From contig OX335642.1 of NCBI GenBank assembly GCA_946894095.1, positions 26,795,021 to 26,859,020 of the forward strand: a stretch of 64,000 bases of DNA. Reading direction: 5' to 3'. The notes below the pieces were generated by a model that was not told the DNA's origin, ran no database searches, and was given only the letters and a program-made list of their open reading frames with translations. The translations under genes were made by a program, and so were the position numbers. The first letter of the stretch is position 1. Each line of letters begins with the position of its first letter. The stretch is from Incurvaria masculella. Lineage: Eukaryota; Arthropoda; Insecta; Lepidoptera; Incurvariidae. This document shows, in pieces, positions 54,351-64,000 of this stretch.

Positions 54351-55280
54351 ATGTTTAAAACAATAATATTTGTAATTACTTTGAATCAAATTATTCATTG
54401 CAATGTTGGCTTATCGCTCCATTCAAGATCAACTTCCAATCATAAAACTAATTTTCGCAGTGGTGAAGAAAAAGAGATGGCTTTTGCAATATTAGATATA
54501 TTTCTGACAAGTATTCAAGCTCGTTCTCAAAAAGTTTTTTCTCACGTTAACCAAAGAGAAAAAGACATGAAAGTGGAATCGAATTCTAAGAATCGCCGTG
54601 AATTTATGGAAAGAAATGCAACGGGAATCAATCCTTTTTTCAGTATGATGAACGAAAAAAAGCGTGATACAAATGCATCTGTCACAGAGACCAAAGACCA
54701 ACCAGTTAATTGCAATAAATTAAACCATGATATACTAATTGAAAATGCTACTATCCATTATCTAGACACGATTGTGAATGCTACACTTACTGATCCTGAA
54801 AGTGTATCACCTTTGTTAGCATTGAATATAGTGAAAGAAACAGCAAAAAATCATCTACAAATTTCTACAGAAAATATAAATGAAGGGATAGTTTTTTCAA
54901 CTACAAGTCGAGCTACGATTTTAAATAAAGTTTTTGATGATTATATTTACAATAAAGATATCGATGATCAGTTTACGGATTATACTTATATTGAAGATTA
55001 CTACACACGAACACCGAAAAAAGAACCTGAATCCAAAAACACCACATCAAAAGAAAAACAGAAAACCGAAAGTTCTTTTACCAATCTCTGAGTTTTCGTA
55101 TGCAATTTTGGCTCTAGAAATACTGGATACTGGAGACTGAACGACACAACATATCTCATTAGAGGTCTGAACACGTCACAACGGGTTACTTTCAAAGTTC
55201 TAGCTCTGCCAGGTGAGAAATTTCCATTTGTCAAGAAAGTTACGCTTAATGGCAGAGAAATATGCAAGAAACATCGAGCG
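54351..55280 (+). pseudogene. Second Gd-like paralogue: exon 1 fused out of frame to exon 2
   Basis: ATG at 54351 starts 246 codons with a signal peptide (MFKTIIFVITLNQIIHCNV) and a spacer ending VFDDYIYNKDIDDQFTDYTY, the counterpart of DQFTDYDY in exon C. It stops at TGA 55089-55091. Past this point, another frame gives FSYAILALEILDT (matching FSILPVEALNLC), then the frame shifts again into RLNDTTYLIRGLNTSQRV and FVKKVTLNGREICKKHRA (exon 2), ending at the donor GCG|GTGAGT. About 40 codons of the GD_N-like domain and the whole first intron are missing. It is probably dead; splicing from an internal donor to the AG at 55117 could rescue exon 2 but not the missing part. Confidence 0.8.
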
Positions 55281-55375
55281 GTGAGTATGGTTTCAATATT
55301 CTATCTATCTTTATATATTATCGTTGATGTGGGTATGTATGCATGTTTGTATGTTCTCTATAGACTCCAAACCGG

Positions 55376-55700
55376 CTTGACCGATTTTAATGAAATTTTC
55401 AGGCAACCTTCAGGCAAGTCCAACGACTGACCCTGTGCAGTTTGGAAATTTCCAAACTGCACACTTTCCGCTTGCGTGAAAGTCTAACATGAAACTGAGT
55501 CGTTACCGATTTTGGTGAAATTTTAAGGCAATCTTCTAATTAGCCCAGTGGTTGATCCTGTGCAGTTTTGAAGTTAAGAAGCTCCGCTCGGGTGAATATT
55601 CAAAATTAAATAAAGGCGTTGTGACCGATTTAAATAAAATTTTCGGGCAATTTTATCCCAGTGGGTGATCCTGAGAAATTTGTTAGCAATTGGATCAAGA
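55376..55700. repeat. Three tandem units of about 120 bp
   Basis: 'GACCGATTTTAATGAAATTTT.AGGCAA' followed by GATCCTGTGCAGTTT-like sequence recurs three times, progressively diverged. A perfect 28-bp palindrome (half site GTGCAGTTTGGAAA) lies at 55435-55462. Confidence 0.78.
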
Positions 55701-56505
55701 TATTTGTTTTGTTATTCGCGAGAAAATCACTTTCGAACCACATATTACTTACACACGTGCGAAGCCGGACGGGGTCACTAGTTTTACATATTTTAGAGAG
55801 AGTTAAGATTAATTATCACAGGCATAAGATTTTTTTTTCTTCAAAATAAGTATTTTAAGAGCTCAACAATTAGAACTTAAGGCGAACTTTCAAGTCAACC
55901 ATTAAATATCGATTGCAAATGTAGCATGATCTATAGTTGATCCTTACCATTTTTCAAGCTAAATTCTATGCTCAAATATCTCATCTCACTTATAGTGTAG
56001 ATTAACTTTGCGGAAATAAATGCAGTTAATCGTGTCACGAAATGTTTTTTAATTTAATTATTTTTGGTACGAAATTTGCATAAATCTATTTCTGAAAGGT
56101 CGAGCAAAAAACTATTTTGAAATGTTACAAGATGTAAATAATGAATTATTGCAAATAATGCCCAAAAGAAGAAATTGTTTTATATGGTGAAATTGTCAAT
56201 ATTGGGACAGCTATTTATATGACTTCAGATATTTTATTATAAATTTTTTTTCTATTTTAGAAATACAAGCAACTAAAAATACAGCAAATTTATGCCTTTC
56301 TAACTCTTTCATTAAACTTAATCATGCTACCCGTTAATAACAATAATGTATTATTAAATTTTGATGAAATGATGGATTATACCAATGTTAAAATGTATTT
56401 TACTCAAATACAATATTATAACAATTGGTTATTAAAGTTTTCACAAATCTATTTTTAGTTAATGGGTACTATTTCACGTAATCGATTGAATCTGTATTTT
56501 TCCAG

Positions 56506-56752
56506 TGGAGACCAACACTTTTAGGTCCTCAAGATCAAGCCATATTATCTCCTTTTGAGTCCCCTCATGACACTGGTCCATATTTCTGCGGCCGGAGTAA
56601 GATCGACTTCACCCCTCTAGTCGTAAAGGGAGTACCGACCAAGGAAGGCGACTATCCCTGGCATGTCGCCATCTTCATAAAACATCCTGAGACAAAGAAC
56701 TGGAACTACGCGTGCGGGGGAACTATTATAAACTACAAAATGATAATTACTG
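56506..56752 (+). pseudogene. Second paralogue exon 3 (reading frame intact)
   Basis: TTTCCAG acceptor, G|GTAATT donor, 247 bp, the same length as exon 3 of the functional copy. It encodes SPHDTGPYFCGRSKIDFTPL, VVKGVPTKEGDYPWHVAIFI and YACGGTIINYKMIITG. By itself intact; called pseudogene because exons 1 and 6 are broken. Confidence 0.75.
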
Positions 56753-57557
56753 GTAATTTATGTTCGATTTAAATCATGACATATAGTAAGACATATTATT
56801 AAATTAGTAAAAGCGTACGCAACCAGGCATCACAAGTTTAAATAAAACACATTTTTTTAATGTAACAAATTATTGAAAACATAGCACAGCTAAGTTTTTT
56901 ATGCTATCGTTGTAATGACATCGGACAGTTACGTTGTAACTCAGTATTCAGAAAATTACATTTTGTTCCGTATACAAGTTATTGAAATTAAATTAAGCTG
57001 TACGCATGGAGGTGAAGAAATAACATACATTCTTCATCTCCATGGCTGTAGGTCACACAAGAAGTATAAAACGGACTTTTCTTTTCGGTGTAGAAGATTT
57101 AAGTATTTGTGAAAAATACCAGGTTTTTCTTAAGACTCCCAATGATGGGTACTCTTAAATAAAAATAAATCACAAATACTAATATTTCATACAAATAAAT
57201 TTATAATGCCATTCAGTTATCCAATATAACACTACAAACTGAATCGCTTGGTTTACATATGCAACTACAGATTCAGGTATAAATTATGAGAATTAATAAG
57301 TTTAACACACCTGGTTCAAGGATTTTTTTGGTTTCATTTGAATATACTATCCATCTCACACTAAAGAAATACACGTACACTTTTAAATTTTTTATAGTTA
57401 TTTATTGTATACCTGTATATTATTTTTTGTTTGTGTTTTTAATTGTGTGTAATAATTTTCTGATTTACTTTCATCTTTTTCCAAAACAATAATAATAAAT
57501 AAACCTTATACGAATCCTAAGTGTGACTCCCAGACTAGCCGGGATACGGGCAGAAGC

Positions 57558-57776
57558 CTAGTCTGGCAGCTGTAAATCCGAGACCGATGACGTTGTGAAA
57601 CTATCCGAACTACCCACAAAAGTCATCGACTGCTGCTCCCGCTGTGGCGTGCCGCCGCCGTCGCGCTGAGCCGCCGTGCCGTGCGTGCCAAAATACCAAA
57701 GTGGACCAGTGAACATAAATATTATGCAGAGCATTATAATCATAAGTTGTTCATCAATCATAATCATTGTCTTCAT
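57558..57776 (-). CDS. Candidate small membrane protein, 72 residues, nested in the paralogue's intron
   Basis: The minus-strand ORF starts MKTMIMIDEQLMIIMLCIIF, forming a single hydrophobic helix (QLMIIMLCIIFMFTGPLWYF), followed by a polar Gln/Gly/Ser-rich tail (TPQREQQSMTFVGSSDSF). The segment is much GC-richer than its surroundings, which hints at coding. No similarity recognised. It may be one exon of a larger gene, a retrocopy, or chance. Confidence 0.33.
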   Translation of the reverse strand: MKTMIMIDEQLMIIMLCIIFMFTGPLWYFGTHGTAAQRDGGGTPQREQQSMTFVGSSDSFTTSSVSDLQLPD

Positions 57777-58116
57777 ACTGCCTAAGTTTTATAACGTTGG
57801 CATGCATTGTTTTATACTACATGAAAAAATTAATAAATAAATAAATAAATAAAAAATGATGGTTTGGAAGCTGGCGACATTGACCTAAATGATTTGTTAA
57901 TGTTTCATATTGATAGGTATTGAAGCTCGAATTAATAAAAGCCGATTACAATCAGAAAATATGTCCTAATATGCAGTCAAATAAAGTGGATTCATGTGCG
58001 TAAATATTGTGAATGATAATAAATATTGTGTCTTCATTAAATTGTTTATTAAAACGAATGGTATTCAACTTAGTAGGTTTTTTAAATATTTCTTAAATTT
58101 ATGTTATAAATTACAG

Positions 58117-58229
58117 CCGCACATTGCGTGGTCAACAAGTATGGTATTCGCATTCCAAAGGAGCGTCTTCTGATTGTAGCCGGGAAGTATTGGCTTTATG
58201 AAGTTGAAGAAAACCAAAAGCCTTTGAAG
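58117..58229 (+). pseudogene. Second paralogue exon 4 (catalytic histidine, frame intact)
   Basis: ATTACAG acceptor, AAG|GTATTT donor, 113 bp as in the functional copy. With the split Ala it gives AAHCVVNKYGIRIPKERLLI, then VAGKYWLYEVEENQKPLK. Confidence 0.77.
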
Positions 58230-58384
58230 GTATTTTATTAAGTTTTCTCAAAAAATACCAATTGGAGCACGCTTAAAATCAGGTTCTTACAATGAAATCG
58301 CACTTCTTGATATTGTAGTCACTTACAAAAAACGAATTAAATTATATTTTGTAAGGAAGAAGACAAGGGATTGGACAAAACCAC

Positions 58385-58520
58385 CTTACATTTTGTAGAC
58401 ATGTGTAGACGACATATTGAATTGAATGGGAAACATGGATATTTTTGATTGCCACTTCGAGCATGCTGTTACTCAATGAAATTGCAACAACCCGAACGGG
58501 ACTAACCCTACCATCACTCT
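58385..58520 (-). repeat. SINE fragment
   Basis: TATTGAATTGAATGGGAAAC, GATTGCCACTTCGAGCATGC and CGGGACTAACCCTACCATCA match the SINE body in reverse. Confidence 0.65.
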
Positions 58521-58576
58521 GATACAGCCTTTAACTCTCGTTTTGTTATGTGGTTATTGCCTAATTACTTTTTCAG

Positions 58577-58750
58577 ATAAACCGGATTGTCGTTCACGAG
58601 AATTACACGCAAGCAGGCAACATACTGGCTAATGACCTGGCACTTCTCATGACGGAAGACTCGATAGAGTATGGAATGTACGTGCAGCCGATCTGTGAGT
58701 GGAACAAGAAGCAAGCGGACCGGGAGATCATATTTCAAGAGTTTGGGACT
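58577..58750 (+). pseudogene. Second paralogue exon 5 (catalytic aspartate, frame intact)
   Basis: TTTTTCAG acceptor, ACT|GTGAGT donor, 174 bp. INRIVVHENYTQAGNILAND, then LALLMTEDSIEYGMYVQPIC. The Asp is kept, while the preceding His of the functional copy is Asn. Confidence 0.77.
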
Positions 58751-58939
58751 GTGAGTATCCATGCAATATTTTAGTAGTAAGATTGAAGAAAGTGGTTTTT
58801 TGTCAGCTATCGAGCTCTGTCTGTGACTTATCTGGACCACAATATTTTAATAATCATCTGAAATACCTTGAAAGACGAGTTACAATTATTCTACTCACAG
58901 GTACCCAATTTAAAGTTAGTGCAACCCCATTTTAGGCAT

Positions 58940-60200
58940 GACATCTTCAGTCAATATGTAAGCTTTAAATGTAAATTCTGTTGGGCTGAAATGTTTTCAA
59001 GATTCAGAGAAATCTAAATGAGTCCGGTGTGATATCAGAAAAGTGTAATGATGACTAAAATGCAGAATTGTGAAAATCAACAGTAACCATCATTTATATA
59101 TGTCTTTAACATATTGAATTATTTAAAAAGTTTCACACATGGTGTGGTCTTCCTATGGTGAAAATTGATATTTTTTTTTTTATTATTTTCAATGATCTTT
59201 TTATCCCATATTGGGAGTTTTTATGATATTCAAATTTTATAATAGGACTTACTATATTATATTTTTATCAATATAGATAGTTGCTTATGCTTACACGTTT
59301 GCTAAAATATTGATCGCCCGATAGCACTTATTTACACAATATTCAAAATTGAAACTAAATAAATATCAAAAGAATCACTGAAAACTTAACTGTCAACACA
59401 GAGACAGGGTACAATGAAAGTTGTAGCTTTGATTTGGACGTTTGGCTTCGCCCTATAACTCCAAAACGAACGTAAACTATCGTGATGTAATCAGGATTAT
59501 GGTCGGTCTTCGTCTGGGATGCAACGTTGTAAAGGCTTACTCCTATACCTGTATATGTGGCTTGGATATGGAAACCAATATTTCAGTGAGATCATCAAGC
59601 GTGCACAATTTCGGTTAAAATATCATCCATACTGAAACAAAATCTGTCCCAAGATGATAAAAAACGTGCAGACGGGATTAAATGGTTCTATAGTCGAAAG
59701 ATAACTCCCTTCTCTGGGATGCCATTTATTAGTTATTCTGTGGCCATATGTGAGGACTCATTGGCCTTCTCATACGTTATAAATTTTGCAGCTAAAGCAG
59801 GTTCGGCTGATGAATCGGCAGAACCTTAAAAGTAAAAAAATATATATAACGAATAGAATATGTATTTGTTTCTTTTGCCGTTCAAACCTTCGACCCGCGA
59901 AATAATAGTGCTTTATTGTTAGTTAATACGCAAAACATTCCTTATTTTACCAGAGAAATCATAGATTTTTTTCTAATTATTTTATTGAAAGGGGAGTACT
60001 GCCATCAAAACAGGAAAGGCGCAAAGGGTAATATTGGTACACTACCATAAGTTTACCACCTAGAAAATTGTCTGGCTTCCTCCTGACGCTTCTCCTTACC
60101 GATGCTCTTGTTTTCGTTTTATGTTATAAATTGTTGTGTATACCTCTTAACTTTACACGGAATAATACACGGTCATTCAAGACTACAAGGACAACGTTGG
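58940..60200. other. Intron of the second paralogue
   Basis: AT-rich; a block at 59400-59830 (GACGTTTGGCTTCGCCCTAT, TGCATCCCAGACGAAGACCG read in reverse) may be an old transposon, unidentified. Confidence 0.4.
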
Positions 60201-60218
60201 TTTTTTTTATGGTCACAG

Positions 60219-60374
60219 ATCGTCGGTTGGGGCAGCACAGAGAACGAAACGCTGTCTTCGACGCTGATGGCCGCGTCATTACGTGTTGTGCCCGATACCA
60301 TCTGTATTAAGAGCAGACCCACTTTTTCAAACGGTATCTCACGGAAAACACTTTCTGTGCGGGTAACCAGAATG
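60219..60374 (+). pseudogene. Second paralogue exon 6, one base short (frameshift)
   Basis: GTCACAG acceptor, G|GTAATT donor. It is 156 bp against 157 in the functional copy: the run in CCCACTTTTTCAAACGG has five T where six would keep the frame. IVGWGSTENETLSSTLMAAS then LRVVPDTICIKSRPTF are in frame before the loss; the TENTFCAGNQN end is read only in the shifted frame. Genuine or a homopolymer sequencing error. Confidence 0.82.
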
Positions 60375-60399
60375 GTAATTTTTAGTCTTTATCCACATG

Positions 60400-61310
60400 T
60401 TTGAAAAACTTTATCCACAATTTGACATTTCATTTTGATCAACATTCATTGGGATATCTCTCAGGTGCTCTTGGCCATGTGCTTCTTCACGCAATGTTTA
60501 CAGGACCACTAGTTGTACATTGGAGCAAATACCTAAGCAGATAGTACATTCCACAATTTATCGAATCTTTAAATAAAGGATTTACAGGAACAATTGGTTA
60601 TAATTATAGGAATGTCGACAGTAAATGGATTCCCTGCCTGTTGCGCGACAGTAGAAAGAGGGTGAAGGGATGGCTTTACGCAGCTTTGAAGAGCAGCTTT
60701 TCCTTGGTACAGAGAGACCTTCGGAGTTGGAGGGTCTCCAAATTCGAGGATACCTCAGGGTCGTCGACAAAACTCACGGCAAGGCGCTGTATTAGGTCCC
60801 AGGAGTTGTATAAGTACTTAGATGAACCGTCCCATAGATGCTAACAATACTCCACGTCAGACCTTTTTTTGGGCCTCGGTCTGCACTTCTGTTGTGGTTT
60901 ATGATCCGGCATCAAATAGTGACAAGCTGGAACTAAGAACACTCAACTTATTTTGATACCAGCTTGTCTTTACCCTCGATATAGCGTCCCAAGTTCAGGT
61001 TATGCGTCGGGTTGATACCGAGTATCCCAAAGGCTCGTCAATATGCGGAGTTGTACCATAAAAGTTGGAGCTGCAGTGAGCGGTGTCCGCTTTCCAAAAA
61101 ATACGCCTTTTTACACTACTCATGATTATTATTTTTTTATATTATTTGTCATATTTAGTAAATTTTAATTTCTTGATTACATTTTAATATTTGTGTTTAA
61201 GTTGTTAAGTCGTATCGTTAACATATACGTATATATTTGTGTATCCTATTAAATAAATAATATAAATAAAAAATGTTATGCCGTTCATATTAAAATAATT
61301 CAATGGTAAA
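60400..61310. other. Last intron of the second paralogue
   Basis: A block at 60600-60900 (GTTGCGCGACAGTAGAAAGA, GACCTTCGGAGTTGGAGGGT) looks like old transposon-derived coding sequence of unknown family. The rest is AT-rich. Confidence 0.4.
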
Positions 61311-61320
61311 AACGTTGCAG

Positions 61321-61517
61321 GTACGAGCGCGTGCAACGGTGACAGCGGTGGGGGCCTAATCTTCCCGATCACGGAGCTAGACGGGCGGCAGAGTTGGTAC
61401 CTGCGCGGGGTTGTATCGGCGGGGGTGCGGCGCGCGGGGGGACTCTGCGACCCCTCACATTACGTCGTGTTCACTGACGTCGTCCGCTACAGACAGTGGA
61501 TTGAGAAACACCACTAA
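61321..61517 (+). pseudogene. Second paralogue exon 7, nearly identical to the functional exon 7
   Basis: GTTGCAG acceptor; stop TAA at 61515-61517. [17 protein letters not shown] to [12 protein letters not shown]. Only about five bases differ from 51312-51490 over the shared part, whereas the other exon pairs differ far more. The catalytic Ser is intact. Confidence 0.82.
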
Positions 61518-61534
61518 TTGAGAAATCTCTAGTG

Positions 61535-61855
61535 TTTTGCTGGTTATGTTCTAGATGGGTGACCGTTTTTAACTGTTGAGGCTGGACGTGGTTCGGATTC
61601 TACGTAAAACTGTACCTTACGTAGGAAGGGGTACCTTATTACTAGGTTAGGGTTAGTCCCGCCCGGTTTGGTAAATTGAATGCATTGAATGAACGATGGT
61701 CGAAGCGGCAAAATTGTCAATGTTTTCCATCCAGTTTAGTGTCGGCTACTAAAAGGCAATATAAGGAATGCACCTAGTTCCCATGTCTAAGGCTAATATC
61801 ATGACGGTCGGCTTGGCATGAGCTATCTATTTCCAGTTACATAAAAAATACTTGT
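61535..61855 (+). repeat. SINE with 5S-rRNA-like head, head truncated
   Basis: TTCTAGATGGGTGACCG, GTTCGGATTCTACGTAAAAC, AACGATGGTCGAAGCGGCAA and the tail CCAGTTACATAAAAAATAC. It lies directly after the last protease exon. Confidence 0.8.
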
Positions 61856-62234
61856 CTCTGTGCTGACACTGGACTGACAAAAACCTTACTATGAAAGATT
61901 TGTAAATGTAAAGGATTTTAGTGACTAAACATGAATGTCATGTTTTTTATTTTTTTATGAAAACCACCCAGGCTGTGCTGAGGACTAAAGGTGCTCAAAA
62001 AATCCAAACACACCTCGCCTGGCGAGAGCAGGCTCAGCCAGGCACCATGCCAGCAGATTAGCGGACTATATCTGAGCTATTTAATTTGTTCAAATTATGC
62101 TTGAAGACTCCCAGGTTATAGATATAAGGTAAGGCACCCACCGACAGACTGTTCCACATCCTGGCACTGCGGCAGAGAAATGAGTTTAAGAAACGGTTCG
62201 TTATCAATAGCCTAACGTCAACCACAAGAGACTG

Positions 62235-62480
62235 CTCTGATTATGATATTAGCGCAGCACAGCATAAATAAAATCGGTGCCATACCAGGACCTTCCTTGT
62301 ACATATTACGTGGTTACGTAATAAACCCTACCACCCAGAAAATAAATAACAGTTTTACTGGGAAACCAAACCACGAACATCGAAAATATTAGTCGCTCTT
62401 ACGACATGCACGGGAAGAAATCCAATGGGCCCATTGTATTATTTTTACGTATTGGAACCCACACGGCGCAAAAAAACGGC
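62235..62480 (-). repeat. SINE fragment followed by a CATGTCGTAAG-type repeat
   Basis: ATCGGTGCCATACCAGGACC (SINE body in reverse), then GCTCTTACGACATGCACGGG, the reverse of the motif at 24750-24990. Confidence 0.62.
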
Positions 62481-62489
62481 ATTTCCTCA

Positions 62490-63075
62490 CCTCCATGATG
62501 ATAAGCCGTTATCCATCAATGCCGTTATCATAAGAAAATGTAATCTCAAATGACCGGGGGAAAAAACGGTCAAGCTAGAACGTGTTCACGTGCCCTCTGT
62601 GCTTCACTGCGGAACGTAAAAGAAATCCGCCCTCACCTGATTATTATTTTGGAATCTCGATATATTGAGGAACACCTGTATAAATGAGTCCTTTCTGAAT
62701 AGTAATTTCTTAATTTACAGGCGAAATAGTAAGGGTGGCCGGCCCCAAGTGAGTACCATGCCCACAGCGGGTAGCCTTGTTTGTTTAGAATTCAGCGCCC
62801 TTGATGTTCCAATGTAGCGCCGGAGAGGTGAGTCAACTCGCTCGACTCACATTACTTATTCTGTGGACTCACCGTCAAGTTTGTTTCCTCTCCAGCTGAC
62901 CTCGCTCCGTGAGTCCAAAAAATGTATTTTGAGGGGCATTTTTTGCACTTTTTAGCACTAGCGTTCAAGGCTTGGATCACGTCTTTTACAATTTTTTAAA
63001 GTAAGTAAGTTTTTTAAGTTTTTAAATTTCCGACAAATATTTTAATATTTCCAAACCCATATAAAATCACTTCCT
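62490..63075. other. Intergenic DNA
   Basis: No gene recognised. CCGTTATCCATCAATGCCGT and CAAATGACCGGGGGAAAAAA look like decayed repeat sequence. TGAGTCAACTCGCTCGACTC at 62830 is a short palindrome-like patch. Confidence 0.4.
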
Positions 63076-63079
63076 TTAA

Positions 63080-63430
63080 TTAAACAATATTGCACATGAG
63101 TAAATATACTTTTTCGTACTAAGCATGTACGTCGCTTATTCCAAGGAACGTGATATGTAGGTATGTATAATCGACCGTGAAGCAAGGACACATTAATTAA
63201 AGAAAGATCCTTGTAAAAACGAATATACTGCAAGGCTGGACCCGAACCAGCAAAACATACCATTCGCGGGTGTTGCGTCTAACCAATTTCGACACCCTGC
63301 TGTATACCCATAATTTGGAATTCTCCTACAGTCCCTCTTCCCGTAATCAATGCCTCCTACTAACACAGTATTTAAGATTATACCTACATACATTTATTTA
63401 ATGCTATATCTGCGTCACGGACCTTAACTT
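63080..63430 (+). repeat. Dispersed repeat with TTCCAAGGAA ends, copy 4
   Basis: TTTTCGTACTAAGCATGTAC, CGCTTATTCCAAGGAACGTG, GGCTGGACCCGAACCAGCAA and CATTCGCGGGTGTTGCGTCT. It keeps the inverted counterpart of the right end of 45060-45425. Related fragments follow at 63490-63690. Confidence 0.78.
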
Positions 63431-63874
63431 CAAAGATTGAACATTCAAACATATTGTCGTCACCAAAATCGTATTTGGTATCAAACGCTAGAGCCGGTAC
63501 TAGGTTGACTTAAGTAAAGATACCTAGTACTTACGAAAAAGTACTATCTTTCACTACTTACTTACTGTCACTTATTCCAAGGAATTGCAGTTTATTCGTA
63601 AAGTACTTCTTTTTACAGGGATATTTCTTTGATTAATTTGTCCTTGCTTATACATAAATACATGTCAAATTCCTTGTAATAATGCACATGGTTTCGCGCG
63701 GCGCGTGCACCTTGCACCTACATGTTTCAACGAGCTCACCAAGAACATAGCTCATAAAATCGAGCTAAGCTAGCTTTGAAACCTATATGATTGATGATTA
63801 GTTACCACGTACATTTTGATATTACAACTCATAATCATTGGCCAAAAACCAGTGCAATCATTAATCTGAATAAT

Positions 63875-63945
63875 AATGAAGCCGTACTCATAAAAGGAAG
63901 TTCCTGTCATGGCATCTAATTCCTCAGGGAATGCAACATATATAC
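63875..63945 (+). repeat. SINE fragment at window end
   Basis: GCCGTACTCATAAAAGGAAG, TGTCATGGCATCTAATTCC; the shared body and tail region. Confidence 0.65.
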
Positions 63946-64000
63946 ATAATAATACATAATTACTGATTGAAATACATTACATATATGTGTGTACATATAT

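Noticed and set aside
60068..60404. ORFs over second-paralogue exon 6 as separate small genes
   Set aside because: They are the two frames of one protease exon broken by a one-base loss.

Overview
The window looks like insect nuclear DNA, most probably from a moth or butterfly. It is AT-rich, its genes are split by GT-AG introns, and it is packed with short interspersed elements, fold-back elements and LINE fragments of kinds common in Lepidoptera (for example the 'CTGCTGGACATACGCCTCT' LINE-tail sequence). An interstitial TTAGG run, the insect telomere motif, lies inside an intron. All convincing genes are on the + strand; one small minus-strand ORF is a weak candidate.

Region 1 (1-20.9 kb) is the 3' two thirds of a Dscam-family cell-adhesion receptor gene. 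Twenty-four exons were placed by reading frame, splice sites and intron phase. In order they encode two Ig domains (probably Ig8 and Ig9), four fibronectin III domains, one Ig (Ig10), two more FN3 domains, one transmembrane helix and a cytoplasmic tail, which is the canonical Dscam order. The upstream exons lie outside the window. The exon joining Ig10 to FN5 is followed by two damaged tandem copies of itself, linked by TTAGG-like runs.

Region 2 (20.9-27.2 kb) is repeat-rich intergenic DNA: a 5S-rRNA-headed SINE, several SINE fragments, a MITE with about 30-bp inverted ends, a nested insertion with a target duplication, and a copy of a 0.42-kb dispersed repeat.

Region 3 (27.2-32.2 kb) is a complete three-exon gene with a TATA box, a signal peptide split by an intron, a Gly-rich segment and a Val/Pro-rich repeat segment. 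It encodes a secreted structural protein of about 220 residues, probably cuticular or extracellular-matrix.

Region 4 (32.6-61.5 kb) is a cluster derived from gastrulation-defective (Gd)-type S1 serine proteases. Three large first exons (32.6, 36.2 and 38.2 kb), all ending in phase 0 at the same place in a GD_N-like domain, lie upstream of one full set of downstream exons (42.8-51.5 kb) with an intact catalytic triad. A second set (54.4-61.5 kb) is a decaying paralogue: its first exon is fused out of frame to its second, and its sixth exon is one base short. Just upstream of the functional exon 6 is an array of about 140-bp decayed copies of that exon. The last exon is nearly identical in both paralogues, and a third copy of it is interrupted by a MITE.

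The mobile DNA is notable. A SINE family with one shared body occurs with either a 5S-rRNA-derived or a tRNA-derived head. A 0.64-kb fold-back element carrying repeated CGTATAAT motifs has a perfect 10-bp target duplication. One MITE is inserted inside another inverted-repeat element. All assignments come from reading the sequence, without database searches; exon coordinates are phase-consistent predictions, and repeat boundaries are approximate.
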